Positions 7,981 through 16,254 of a DNA stretch of 43,352 nt are shown here, piece by piece. Source of the DNA: Candidatus Lustribacter telmatis (lineage in GTDB: Bacteria > Vulcanimicrobiota > Vulcanimicrobiia > Vulcanimicrobiales > Vulcanimicrobiaceae); contig PLRU01000042.1 in assembly GCA_003164045.1 (NCBI GenBank), positions 41,073 through 84,424 of the forward strand. Reading direction: 5' to 3'. The notes under the pieces are model-generated. The model was not told the origin of the DNA and did not search any database. It saw only the letters and a program-made list of their open reading frames with translations. The position numbers and the translations under genes are program-made. Position 1 is the first letter of the stretch; every line of letters begins with the position of its first letter.

Positions 7981-9111
7981 ATGCGCAGCACGGCCGTCAT
8001 CGCGGGCATCGGCCACACGACCTACGGCGCGCACGAGGGGCGCAGCACGGTCTCGCTCAACGTCGAGGCGATCCGTAACGCGCTCGTCGATGCGAACGTG
8101 GAAAAGGACGCGGTCGACGGCCTGTTCGTGAAATTTCCGACGTCGGCGATCGAGTTCACGTATGGCCAGAAAGTGGCGGAGGCCATCGGCTTGCAGCCGC
8201 GCATCGGCGGCGTGTGGGATCAGGGCGGCGCCGCGAACATCGGCATGATCATGTTTGCCGCGATGGCGATCGAGGCGGGCCAGTGCGAGATCGCGGTCGT
8301 GTCGTTCGCCGACAATCCGAAGACCGGATCGCGCGGCGGGATTGCCAAAGCGATGGGACCCGACGAAGTGTTCGGCTGGTTCGGCGCCGCCGCCGGATAC
8401 GCTATGATCGCGCGCCGCCACATGCAGCAATGGGGAACCACGCGCGATCAACTCGGGGCGGTTGCCGTCAACGCGCGCACGAACGCGTTGGCAAATCCGC
8501 GCGCGCAATTGCGTAAGCCGCTCGCACTCGGTGAGTATCGTGCCTCGCGCCCGATCGTCGCTCCGCTCACGCGCGACGACTGTTGCCTCGTTTCCGACGG
8601 CGGCGCGGCCGTCGTCGTCATGAGCGCTGCGCGCGCCCGAAGTCTCGATGTCCCCGAACCCGTCCCCATCCTCGGATTCGGCCAAGGCCAGACGTCGTGG
8701 AACGTCGAGCAGCGGCCCGACTTGACATCGACGATGGCGGCGAGGGCGGCTCAGACGGCGTTTGCGATGGCCGGTTTACGGCCCGCGGATATCGACGTCG
8801 CGCAGTTGTATGACTGCTTCACCATCGTGCCCATCGTGACGCTTGAAGACTACGGCTTCGTCAAACCCGGCCAAGGCGGCGCGTTCATCGAGAGCGAGGG
8901 GATCGGCATCGACGGCGCTTTGCCGCTGAACACGAGCGGCGGCTTGCTCTCCGAAACGGGGATGCCCGGGATGCAACTCGTCATCGAAGGTGTTCGCCAG
9001 ATGCGGGGAACGTCGACGTCGCAAGTACCCGGCGCGCGCAACTGCATCGTCAGCAATCAGGGCGGCATCATGCATACCCACGCGACGCTCATTCTCGGTG
9101 AAGCACGGTGA
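7981..9111 (+). CDS. Thiolase-fold protein of the lipid-transfer/SCP-x type (possible CoA-dependent aldolase)
   Basis: A 376-residue thiolase-fold enzyme. It has the family features YDCFT near 272-276, LPLNTSGG and a C-terminal SNQGG loop. The nucleophilic Cys of real thiolases is missing: the active-site segment near 80-88 reads DQGGAANIG. The C-terminal CxGGG-type Cys is also replaced (SNQGG, with His365 and His367 nearby). This is the pattern of Ltp2-like proteins that act with a DUF35 partner as retro-aldolases in steroid side-chain degradation. The next gene is a DUF35 protein and overlaps this stop by four bases, so the two probably form one complex. Confidence 0.88.
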   Translation: MRSTAVIAGIGHTTYGAHEGRSTVSLNVEAIRNALVDANVEKDAVDGLFVKFPTSAIEFTYGQKVAEAIGLQPRIGGVWDQGGAANIGMIMFAAMAIEAGQCEIAVVSFADNPKTGSRGGIAKAMGPDEVFGWFGAAAGYAMIARRHMQQWGTTRDQLGAVAVNARTNALANPRAQLRKPLALGEYRASRPIVAPLTRDDCCLVSDGGAAVVVMSAARARSLDVPEPVPILGFGQGQTSWNVEQRPDLTSTMAARAAQTAFAMAGLRPADIDVAQLYDCFTIVPIVTLEDYGFVKPGQGGAFIESEGIGIDGALPLNTSGGLLSETGMPGMQLVIEGVRQMRGTSTSQVPGARNCIVSNQGGIMHTHATLILGEAR

Positions 9112-9527
9112 TTGAGACGGCGATCGATGTTCCGCTTCCCGTCCACGACGAGCTGAGCGCGCCGTATTGGGCCGCGCTCGAAGAAGGGCGTCACGTCTTT
9201 GCACGTTGTTCGGTGTGCCGGAATGCGTGGTTACCGCCTCGGCGCGAGTGCCCGCGTTGCTTGGAGCCTGCGTGGACGTGGGAAACGGCCTCCGGGGCGG
9301 CGCGGCTGATCAGCTGGGTCGTCTATCACATCGCGTTTCATCCCGCGTTCAAAGGCCGGTTACCGTATACCGTGGCGATTGTCGAACTCGCCGAAGGTCC
9401 GCGGCTGATCAGTAACCTCGTCGATGTGGACGATCCCGAGCGCTTGCAAATCGATCAGCCGCTCCGGCTAACGATCGAACGCGAACGTGATGTTGCCGTG
9501 CCGCGCTATCGCCCGGAGACGTGCTAA
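9108..9527 (+). CDS. DUF35 OB-fold/zinc-ribbon protein, partner of the thiolase-like enzyme
   Basis: A 139-residue DUF35 protein with a rubredoxin-like zinc ribbon, Cys34, Cys37, Cys48 and Cys51 (CSVC and CPRC), followed by an OB-fold. DUF35 proteins pair with thiolase-fold enzymes and shape the channel between active sites, as in BbsA/BbsB and Ltp2/ChsH2. The start is a GTG overlapping the thiolase-like stop (GTGA), a sign of coupled translation and fixed stoichiometry. Cytoplasmic. Confidence 0.9.
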   Translation: MIETAIDVPLPVHDELSAPYWAALEEGRHVFARCSVCRNAWLPPRRECPRCLEPAWTWETASGAARLISWVVYHIAFHPAFKGRLPYTVAIVELAEGPRLISNLVDVDDPERLQIDQPLRLTIERERDVAVPRYRPETC

Positions 9528-10678
9528 TGCTCGACGATATCACGGCGATTGAGATCGGGCAGATTCTAGCGGGACCGTATGCCGGCGCGATTCTGGCGGA
9601 TCTCGGTGCGACCGTCATCAAGATCGAGAAGCCGGATGGCGGCGATGATGGCCGGCGCATGGGCGCGCCGTATCTCGACGACGATTCTCTGACGTTTCAC
9701 GAATTCAACCGCGGCAAGCGTTCCGTCGCGCTCGACCTCAAAACCAGCGCCGGTCTTGAGGCGCTGCACGCCCTCGCCGATCGCGCCGACGTGCTGATCC
9801 ACAATCTGCGACCCGACGTTCCGGTTTTGCTGGGCATCGATCCGGAGCGCTTTTGCGAGCGCCATCCGCGGCTGATCTACGCTGAGATATCGGGATTCGG
9901 ACAACGCGGACCGATGCGCCTCGATCCGGCCTTCGAGCCGCTCGTGCAAGCGGTCAGCGGCATGATCACGATCAACGGGGACCCTTCCGGTCCGCCGTCA
10001 CGGTTGCCGATCTCCGCTGTCGATCTCGGCACGGGCATGTGGAGCGTGATCGGCGTGCTCGCGGCACTGCGCCGGCGCGATGCGACCGGTCGCGGTTGCG
10101 TCGTGCGCACGTCGCTCTTCGACACGGCGCTCGGTTGGCTCTCGCAACGCGTAAATACGATCGTCAATCAAGATGTCGAAATGCGCCGCGAGCCGATGTC
10201 GGGGCACTCGGGCCTGGTTCCGTATCAGACGTTTTCCGCATCCGACGGCGACGTGATGATCTGCGTCGGCAACGACCGGCTCTTCGCCAAGTTTTGTGCA
10301 GTGCTCGGGCATGCCGAATGGATCGCCAATCCTGCATTTGCCACGAATCGCGCGCGCTTGCGTAAACGCGAAGAACTCGTTCCGGCGATCGCAACCGTAA
10401 TTGCCGAACGTTCGCGCGCGCACTGGACCGAGCATTTCGGCGCGGCCGGCGTGCCGTGCGCGCCGGTCAACACGTTGCGCGAGGCCATGGCGCTCGAGCA
10501 ATTCGCTGCGAGCGACATGCTCGGGCCGCCGTTAGCCGGCGGCGCGACGCGCTTGATCGGCTTGCCGATCTCGTTCGACGGAACGCGCCGGCACGCGGAT
10601 GCGATCGCGCCGAAGCTCGGTGCCGACAACGAGGCGTTCTCCCTTTCACCAGCTCGCCTTCCGGAGGAAGATCCATGA
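9527..10678 (+). CDS. Class III CoA-transferase (CaiB/BaiF family)
   Basis: CoA-transferase of 383 residues that moves CoA between carboxylates, probably activating or recycling acids in this pathway. The N-terminal segment with GPYAGAILADLGATVIKIE (15-34) is typical. The catalytic Asp that forms the acyl anhydride is Asp166 in SAVDLGTGMW. I prefer the ATG at 9527, which overlaps the DUF35 stop (TAATG), over a GTG two codons earlier. The stop overlaps the start of the binding-protein gene, so all genes from 7204 to 12333 look like one transcript. Substrate pair unknown. Confidence 0.92.
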   Translation: MLDDITAIEIGQILAGPYAGAILADLGATVIKIEKPDGGDDGRRMGAPYLDDDSLTFHEFNRGKRSVALDLKTSAGLEALHALADRADVLIHNLRPDVPVLLGIDPERFCERHPRLIYAEISGFGQRGPMRLDPAFEPLVQAVSGMITINGDPSGPPSRLPISAVDLGTGMWSVIGVLAALRRRDATGRGCVVRTSLFDTALGWLSQRVNTIVNQDVEMRREPMSGHSGLVPYQTFSASDGDVMICVGNDRLFAKFCAVLGHAEWIANPAFATNRARLRKREELVPAIATVIAERSRAHWTEHFGAAGVPCAPVNTLREAMALEQFAASDMLGPPLAGGATRLIGLPISFDGTRRHADAIAPKLGADNEAFSLSPARLPEEDP

Positions 10679-11622
10679 TACGTTCGGTCAGACGCCAATG
10701 CCTATTCGCAATCTGTGCGCTCGTGCTGGTCGCCGCAGGCGTTCCAGCCGGCGCGCAAACGCTCGAAGTGGTTCGCATTGCCAGCCCTGCCGTCGATGTG
10801 ACCGGCAATTTGTTCTACGCGATGGATCTGGGCTATTTCAAGAACGCCGGCCTTGACGTGCAGCTCACGCAACTCTCGGCGGGCGCGCCGGTCGTTGCGG
10901 CGGTGATCGGCGGGGCAGTTGAAATGGGCTCGGCAAACTTCGTCGCGATTTCCGCGGCGCACCTCGGCGGTGCCCCGCTCGTGCTGGTGGCGCCGTCGGG
11001 AGCAAACTCGGTGAAGAGCCCGATCGACGCAATCGTCGTCGCCAAAGACTCGCCGATAAAGACGGCCAAGGATCTCAACGGCAAAACGATGATGACTTCG
11101 GCGTTGCAAAATATTCTCCAGGTGCAAGCCGATGCGTGGATCGACAAGAACGGCGGCGATTGGAAGAGCATCAAGTGGGTCGAAGCGCCGCCGCCGCAAG
11201 AAGGCGCCGCGGTCGCCTCGGGTCACGTAGACGCCGCAACAATTACCGAAACATTTCTCAGCGCCGCGATCGGAACCGGCGACGTACGCTTGCTGGCAAA
11301 CACCGGCGCGGAAATCTCGCCGCTGGTCGTGGAAGGCGGCTATTTCTGCACGACCGACTATGCCAAATCGCATGCGGAACTGATCAAGAAATTCAGCAAG
11401 GCGGTGCTCGATGCGGGCAAGTGGGCAAACTCCCACCGCGACGAGGCAGCCGCGATCATGGCGAAATATGCAAAGTCCAGCGGCAAGTCCACGGGTCACG
11501 CGGTCTATCCCGAAACGTTCAAAGCGCGCGACCTGCAACCGCTGATCGATGCCTCGGCGAAGTACGGTGCACTGAAGTCCTCGTTCAATGCCGCCGATCT
11601 CGTGATTCCGGAACTACGTTAA
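10675..11622 (+). CDS. NMT1/THI5-like ABC substrate-binding protein (orphan)
   Basis: Exported binding protein of 315 residues in the NMT1/SsuA/TauA group, which bind sulfonates, pyrimidines or aromatic acids for ABC import. Signal peptide at residues 1 to about 27 (ends in Pro-Ala-Gly-Ala-Gln). Typical landmarks are the segment DLGYFKNAGLDVQL near 48-61 and GGAVEMGSANF near 79-89. The ATG overlaps the CoA-transferase stop and is preceded by GGAGGA. No permease or ATPase of its own lies nearby; a remote transporter must be used, or it serves as a sensor. Its position in the operon suggests it captures the catabolic substrate. Confidence 0.88.
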   Translation: MIRSVRRQCLFAICALVLVAAGVPAGAQTLEVVRIASPAVDVTGNLFYAMDLGYFKNAGLDVQLTQLSAGAPVVAAVIGGAVEMGSANFVAISAAHLGGAPLVLVAPSGANSVKSPIDAIVVAKDSPIKTAKDLNGKTMMTSALQNILQVQADAWIDKNGGDWKSIKWVEAPPPQEGAAVASGHVDAATITETFLSAAIGTGDVRLLANTGAEISPLVVEGGYFCTTDYAKSHAELIKKFSKAVLDAGKWANSHRDEAAAIMAKYAKSSGKSTGHAVYPETFKARDLQPLIDASAKYGALKSSFNAADLVIPELR

Positions 11623-12333
11623 ATGGTCTGCGCAAGACGAACGTCACTGTTTGCGGGTGCCATACTCGTGACGGCGCTCATGGCGACGCCGGCTCGCGCT
11701 GCGGCGACGCTCGACGTGAAACTCGCGGGTCTCTTGCCGTCCGGCTATCTGCCGATCTCGACGGCATTCTGCATGCCCAAAGGGTCGCCGCTCGTCGCGC
11801 AGGATCGCAGCCCTGGGATCAGTTGGTCTGCAGGCCCGCCCGGAACGAAATCCTACGCCATCATCATGGTCGACCCGGACGTGACGGCCGATCTTTCACT
11901 GATGAACAAACCCGGCGTGACCATTGCGGCCGATTCGCCGCGCCAGAACATCTATCACTGGGAACTCATCGACATTCCGGCGACGGTCACGCGTCTCGAG
12001 CCGGGCGTAGAGGGCGATGGGCCGACACCGGGCGGCAAGCCGATCGGGCCGGGGAAAGTGGGCATCCGAGGCACCAACGACTATTGGCCGCTCTTTAACA
12101 AGAGTCCAAACATGCCGCCGGCGATGAAGGGACCGTACGGCGGCTTCGACGGACCATGTCCGCCGGCGAACGACGAGCGCGTGCACAACTACAAGTTCCA
12201 GGTTTTCGCGCTCGACGTGGATACGCTACATCTCTCGGGACAATTCTTCGCACCGTCAGTGCTCAAGGCAATGGACGGCCACATTCTTGCGCAAGGTGAG
12301 GCGGACGCGAAGTTCAGCTACGAGGGGAAATAA
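11623..12333 (+). CDS. PEBP family protein (YbhB/YbcL type), exported
   Basis: A 236-residue phosphatidylethanolamine-binding-protein/Raf-kinase-inhibitor family member with a signal peptide (about 1-27). The family ligand pocket is recognisable from MVDPDV near 86-91 and YHWELIDIPA near 111-120, and GPYGGFDGPCPP near 168-179. Bacterial members bind small anionic ligands; no enzymatic role is established. It begins directly after the stop of the binding protein (zero gap), so it is part of the catabolic operon. An extracytoplasmic helper or ligand-holding role is inference. Confidence 0.85.
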   Translation: MVCARRTSLFAGAILVTALMATPARAAATLDVKLAGLLPSGYLPISTAFCMPKGSPLVAQDRSPGISWSAGPPGTKSYAIIMVDPDVTADLSLMNKPGVTIAADSPRQNIYHWELIDIPATVTRLEPGVEGDGPTPGGKPIGPGKVGIRGTNDYWPLFNKSPNMPPAMKGPYGGFDGPCPPANDERVHNYKFQVFALDVDTLHLSGQFFAPSVLKAMDGHILAQGEADAKFSYEGK

Positions 12334-12364
12334 AGACGGCTCAACCGCCGGCAGACGCAGCGCT

Positions 12365-12553
12365 CTAGTGGTCGATGAAGCCGGTGGCTTCTTTCATTGT
12401 CGGATCGAGTCGTAGATCTTCAAGCGCGAACTTCTTGTCCTCATGTCCGTTCGTTGTCGCTACACGCACGACAACTTCGTGAGGATGAACTTCTTTGACC
12501 GTGCCCTCTTCGCGTGTCCCATCGATAAAGACTCGATCGCCGGCTTTTAACAT
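12365..12553 (-). CDS. Small conserved-looking protein with SH3/KOW-like N-terminus
   Basis: A 62-residue cytoplasmic protein. The N-terminal part (AGDRVFIDGTREEGTVKEVH) alternates hydrophobic and polar residues like a small beta-barrel of the KOW/SH3 type. No family is recognised with certainty. The start ATG at 12553 has a strong ribosome site, GAGAGGAAG, seven bases upstream, which supports it being a real gene despite its size. It converges on the PEBP gene with a 31-base gap. Function unknown. Confidence 0.65.
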   Translation of the reverse strand: MLKAGDRVFIDGTREEGTVKEVHPHEVVVRVATTNGHEDKKFALEDLRLDPTMKEATGFIDH

Positions 12554-12636
12554 CGTTGCTTCCTCTCGTCCGACCGTTCGTTCGCACTGCTTATACCCCG
12601 ATTTAGGGAAGAAGAGACGTTCGCATTCGGACCGAG

Positions 12637-12912
12637 TCAGCAGCCGGCGGAGGGACTAGCGCGACCGGACGATGCGGCTTCGAGCATGCACTCGTCCCGC
12701 GCGTCACGAATCGCTCTTTCGAGAATCTCTGTGGGAGCATCGCTACACCCGCACCGGCCGCCATGGTGGCCCTGGCAGCCTTGAAACACATGCTGCCCGA
12801 TGCCGTGACCGCAGCTACAGCTGACCAGTTCGCCTAACCATGTCGCCGGCGGAGCATGATATGCACGCCCCTTGTCGTCCCACTTCCGTACGATCAACAG
12901 CGTCTTTTGCAT
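12637..12912 (-). CDS. Small cysteine/histidine-rich protein, possibly metal-binding
   Basis: About 91 residues from the ATG at 12912 (a GTG at 12939 is an alternative start). The central third is packed with cysteine and histidine: CSCGHG, then HVFQGCQGHH, then RCGCSD. Such spacing suggests a zinc or other metal site. The C-terminal third is a predicted amphipathic helix (TEILERAIRDARDECML). I do not recognise the family. Codon use matches neighbouring genes. It is divergent from the cupin gene at 13074. Confidence 0.5.
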   Translation of the reverse strand: MQKTLLIVRKWDDKGRAYHAPPATWLGELVSCSCGHGIGQHVFQGCQGHHGGRCGCSDAPTEILERAIRDARDECMLEAASSGRASPSAGC

Positions 12913-12977
12913 TGCGAGAGCATCGTAGCATTCGACCACGGGGCACCGTAACTACGATTTTTCGCTTGTTGGCGATC

Positions 12978-12993
12978 CGCGCCTCAAGGCGCG
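12978..12993. repeat. Near-perfect palindrome in a divergent intergenic region
   Basis: CGCGCCT-CA-AGGCGCG forms seven-base inverted arms with a two-base centre. It lies between the divergent Cys-rich gene (start 12912) and the cupin gene (start 13074). It could be an operator or a hairpin in a leader; no regulator is assigned. Confidence 0.35.
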
Positions 12994-13073
12994 CGTGAGA
13001 GGAAGCTGAAGGATGAAAGACCAAGTAACTTGGTATCCGTGAAAGCAGGCGCTGAAGCTGCCGAGGAGACCCC

Positions 13074-13976
13074 ATGAAGATCGTACCGTTCGACGAGCGC
13101 AACTGGAAGATGGATCATCCAACCGGACAGATCGCGTTTCATCACATGCTCCGGGGCACTGACGGAACGCCCGAAAACTTCATGTACATTCTCGGGCGGC
13201 AAGATCGCGACTTTTTCATGCCGCGCCATCGTCACAACTTCGATCAGATTCGTTTGCCCCTTCGCGGCACGATGAACCACGGCGGTGGCACCGTCGTCGG
13301 TGAAGGCGAGGTTGCCTACATTCCGGAGGGTCTTCCGTACGGACCGCAAGATGATCCGTGCGAACCATACGCGCCGGGAGAGCGCTTGCAGCTCGTTCTG
13401 CAATTCGGCGGGGCGTCCGGCATCGGCTTTATGAGCATCGAACAACGGCGGCAAGCATGGAAGGATCTTGAAAAGACCGGCAAGTTCGTCGGTCCATATT
13501 ACCACCGGAACGACGGGACGTCCGCGTGGGGCCTCAATGCGATCTGGGAGCACGTTTTCGGCGATCGCATCAAGTATCCGCGTCCGCGCTACAAGAGCAT
13601 CATCATCGCGGATCCGAAGGTCAGCAATTGGCTTCCGATTCGAGGCGCTGCCGGCGTGGATCGCAAGTTCCTCGGTACGTTCTCCGAACGCGGCGTAACG
13701 GTCGAGATGATTCGCATCGCCGCCGGTGCCGAATGGCGCTCCGAAGACCGCGACGCGCTGAGATTGATCGTCGTTCTCTCGGGTGATGGATCGGTCGACG
13801 GTACGAAGGTTACGCGCCTTTCGGCACTCCAGCTAGATGCCGGCGAGACGCTGTCGCTGTACGCGACAACGGAGATGGAGTTGTTCAGCATTGCGCTCCC
13901 GCCCGTGCAATTGCCGACCGTGCCTTCAGCGGAATACGATCTTGAAGAGCTTCCCGGGGAGCCCGTTCCGGCATAG
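13074..13976 (+). CDS. Bicupin-fold protein
   Basis: A 300-residue protein that appears to have two cupin barrels. The first (about 40-115) carries PRHRHNFDQIRLPLRG and GEVAYIPEGLPYGPQ, the two cupin motifs with a His-x-His metal pair. The second (about 185-280) is weaker (AGAEWRSEDRD, LDAGETLSLYA) and seems to lack metal ligands. Cupins bind a transition metal and act as dioxygenases, isomerases or sensors; the function here is unknown. The ribosome site GAGGAGA lies just upstream of the ATG. It is followed 30 bases later by an NMT1-type binding protein, which suggests a shared substrate. Confidence 0.8.
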   Translation: MKIVPFDERNWKMDHPTGQIAFHHMLRGTDGTPENFMYILGRQDRDFFMPRHRHNFDQIRLPLRGTMNHGGGTVVGEGEVAYIPEGLPYGPQDDPCEPYAPGERLQLVLQFGGASGIGFMSIEQRRQAWKDLEKTGKFVGPYYHRNDGTSAWGLNAIWEHVFGDRIKYPRPRYKSIIIADPKVSNWLPIRGAAGVDRKFLGTFSERGVTVEMIRIAAGAEWRSEDRDALRLIVVLSGDGSVDGTKVTRLSALQLDAGETLSLYATTEMELFSIALPPVQLPTVPSAEYDLEELPGEPVPA

Positions 13977-14005
13977 TCCCAACGGTCGCTCGAAGGGAGC
14001 AGAAC

Positions 14006-14953
14006 ATGGCACTCACGCGAAGTGGATTCGTCTCGACGCTCGCCGCTGCGCTCGCGAGCGCGGCTCCAAGAACCGCTAGCGCGCAGACCGCTTCAACCGT
14101 AACAACGCGCATCGGCGTCGCGCCCGTCGAGGTGTGCGCCGAAGCGTTTTTCGGCGTCGATCTCGGCATTTTCAAGAAGGCCGGCCTCGACGTTGAACTC
14201 CAATTCTTTCCAAGCCCTGGTGCGATCTCCGCAGCGCTTGGCGGAAACGCGATCGACGTCGGACTGTTCGATTCCGTCGGCTTGATCGCCGCCCATTCGC
14301 ATAACGTCCCGATCGTCTTTCTGGCGCCGGGGAAGCTCTACGAAGATGCCGCTCCCGAGATTGGCCTCGTCGTCCGCGTGGATGGCCCGCGCGCGGCAAA
14401 GGACGTCGTCGGAACCGTTGCCGCGCCCAGCATCAACAACATCGGGTCGCTCGCAATTCTGGCCTGGCTCGATCGCAATGGCGGCGATTCGAAGCGCATC
14501 AAGTTCGTCGAGTTGCCGTTCCCGGCAATGAACGACGCCGTGCAACGTGGAACCGTTATCGGCGCCGTTTCCGTCGAACCCTGGCTGAGTGACGCTCGCG
14601 ACAAAGGCATGCGAACGATAACACCGGCGAACGGGATAGCCAGTTTGTTCGTCGCCAGCGCCTGGGTGGGCTCACAAAGTTGGGCCGAAGCGCATCCGGC
14701 GGTCGTCGGTCCCTTCGTATCCGCGATTTACACTGCGGGCCGTTGGGGAAACAACAATCACGCGGCGTCCATACCGATCGTCTCGAAGTACACGAAATTG
14801 CCGCCGGAAATCCTGGCCAAGATGCGCCACGGACACTTCGCTGAGGCCACCGATCTGAAGACCATCCAGCCCGTCATCGACGCAATGGTCAGCTACGCCT
14901 ACATCCCCAAGGGCTTCTCAGCTACCGATTTGATCTATCGCGCCGGCAAATGA
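14006..14953 (+). CDS. NMT1/THI5-like ABC substrate-binding protein (second orphan)
   Basis: Exported binding protein of 315 residues, the same family and length as the one at 10675-11622 but clearly diverged. Signal peptide about 1-27. Landmarks are FFGVDLGIFKKAGLDVEL and GGNAIDVGLFDSVG in the N-terminal lobe. It follows the bicupin gene by 30 bases with GGGAGCAG as a likely ribosome site. No permease or ATPase is adjacent. Two orphan binding proteins in 4 kb suggest several receptors share one transporter encoded elsewhere. Confidence 0.87.
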   Translation: MALTRSGFVSTLAAALASAAPRTASAQTASTVTTRIGVAPVEVCAEAFFGVDLGIFKKAGLDVELQFFPSPGAISAALGGNAIDVGLFDSVGLIAAHSHNVPIVFLAPGKLYEDAAPEIGLVVRVDGPRAAKDVVGTVAAPSINNIGSLAILAWLDRNGGDSKRIKFVELPFPAMNDAVQRGTVIGAVSVEPWLSDARDKGMRTITPANGIASLFVASAWVGSQSWAEAHPAVVGPFVSAIYTAGRWGNNNHAASIPIVSKYTKLPPEILAKMRHGHFAEATDLKTIQPVIDAMVSYAYIPKGFSATDLIYRAGK

Positions 14954-15301
14954 TCACGTTCGATCGCGCGTGAGTAACGCGTCGATCGAATAGGCGCCCG
15001 GACCGGCCAGCAAGAGCGTCACGGCCGCGGCCGCATAGAAAAGATTCTTCTCGAATGTGAGGCGCGGCGTCGACGAGATCCAAACCATCCCGTGATGCGG
15101 CATCACAAACGTCACGACCGCGCCGAGCATCCGCTAGCGGCGTCAGCGCACCAAAGACCAGTAGCAGGCCCCGTAGCAGAGTTGGGGGACCACCAAAATC
15201 TGCGCGAGTGCCGGTAGGCTGGCCAACCCGATGTCGGCTGCCCACGTAACCGGGTGGGCCGCCTTAGCGAGTCCGTACTGCGTTGGCCGGAAGGTGCTGT
15301 G
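14954..15301 (-). pseudogene. Decayed DoxX-family membrane protein gene
   Basis: Fills most of the 407-base gap between the binding protein and the XRE gene. Three minus-strand pieces together resemble a DoxX membrane protein of about 110 residues. The first piece contains QYGLAKAAHPVTWAADIGLA. A middle piece, LLRGLLLVFGALTPLA, is in another frame. The last piece, from the ATG at 15130, contains MLGAVVTFVMPHHG, TFEKNLFYAA and LLLAGPGAYSID and ends at 14954. The first switch is near a run of five G at 15184-15188, the second near 15130. A stop at 15302-15304 closes the first piece upstream and no start codon is seen. It could still be two sequencing errors, but the missing start argues for a pseudogene. 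Confidence 0.7.
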
Positions 15302-15360
15302 TCACTGACCAAGGCGGGCGTGGGATTCGCCCCAGCGAACTCATATCGGACCGTTTTTAT

Positions 15361-16245
15361 ATGGCACGCGTACCGGTCACCAGAGGGGCGAGCCAGTTGG
15401 AGTCCGTCGCGGGAGGCGAGCGGGAGCGCTTCGGCGCGCTGCTAAAGCAGTTCCGTCTCAGGCTGAACGTCGAGTCCCGGTCACTCGGCCCGTTCCTGCG
15501 TCTACCGACCCGGCTCGGGAAGGTGCCAAGCCAAGAAGAGATCGCCGAAGCCGTCGGTATCAGCCGCGTTTGGTATGCGATGCTGGAGAGCGACCGTCGG
15601 GTGCGCGTCTCGGCGCAGGTCCTGACGCGCCTCTCCGATACGCTCATGCTGTCGTCGGGCGAGCGAGAAGAATTGTTCGGGCTCGCCCTTCCCGAACTTC
15701 GGTCAGCTGTCCTGAACGGTCGCTCGACGGCACTCCTGGCAGCATTCGGACGGCTGCGGACCGTGACGCGGCGGCTGTGGGCTGCAACGACGGAGGCCGA
15801 AGCACTGACGATAATCCGTGAGTACGCGATGGCGCAACTCGGTCCGGACCTGATGGTAACGCGCATCCGCGTCGGGCGAGGCCGCTGGGCTTATGCGGGA
15901 ACCGGCGACTCATCCGGCGGCGAGCGCGTCGAGCAACTTGACGAACTCCTCCGTCAGGGACAGGGCGAGACGACAGTTGATGAGTCATTGTGCCATCCCG
16001 TCATGGGACAGCCGGGCGAGCTGCTGACGCGGCACGAACGCACTTCCGTTACTGACAGCGGAGAACTCGATGCAGTGGGTTGGAGCGACATTTCATTCGC
16101 GATCGCGTGCGTTCGGTCGCACGGCGGATTCGTCGCGCGGCTCCTGGCGGTTCACCACGCCGCGCACGAGTTTTCCGAACTGGAACGTGCGGAATTGAGC
16201 GTGCTCGCGGACCTTGCGTCGGTCGCTCTCTCCGGTCGCGCGTGA
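15361..16245 (+). CDS. XRE-family HTH regulator with GAF-like C-terminal domain (paralogue A)
   Basis: Transcriptional regulator of 294 residues. The helix-turn-helix is at about 60-115, with SQEEIAEAVGISRVWYAMLE as recognition region and LTRLSDTLMLSSGEREELF following. The remaining ~150 residues look like a GAF-type ligand domain ending in LSVLADLASVALS. The layout recalls the MmyB-like XRE regulators. A paralogue with the same architecture is at 29413-30270. I prefer the ATG at 15361; an upstream in-frame start at 15283 would add a tail unlike the paralogue. It overlaps nothing and converges on the GntR gene with a nine-base gap. Confidence 0.85.
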   Translation: MARVPVTRGASQLESVAGGERERFGALLKQFRLRLNVESRSLGPFLRLPTRLGKVPSQEEIAEAVGISRVWYAMLESDRRVRVSAQVLTRLSDTLMLSSGEREELFGLALPELRSAVLNGRSTALLAAFGRLRTVTRRLWAATTEAEALTIIREYAMAQLGPDLMVTRIRVGRGRWAYAGTGDSSGGERVEQLDELLRQGQGETTVDESLCHPVMGQPGELLTRHERTSVTDSGELDAVGWSDISFAIACVRSHGGFVARLLAVHHAAHEFSELERAELSVLADLASVALSGRA

Positions 16246-16254
16246 GCGCAGACT

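Noticed and set aside
7162..8685. Long open frame of about 507 codons on the minus strand, opposite the crotonase and thiolase-like genes
   Set aside because: The translation is rich in Arg, Asp and His with no family resemblance, as expected for the antisense of GC-rich coding DNA; the plus-strand genes have clear catalytic motifs.
15316..15332. GGGCG/CGCCC inverted repeat upstream of the XRE gene at 15361
   Set aside because: Five-base arms in GC-rich DNA are expected by chance and no copy is seen upstream of the paralogue.
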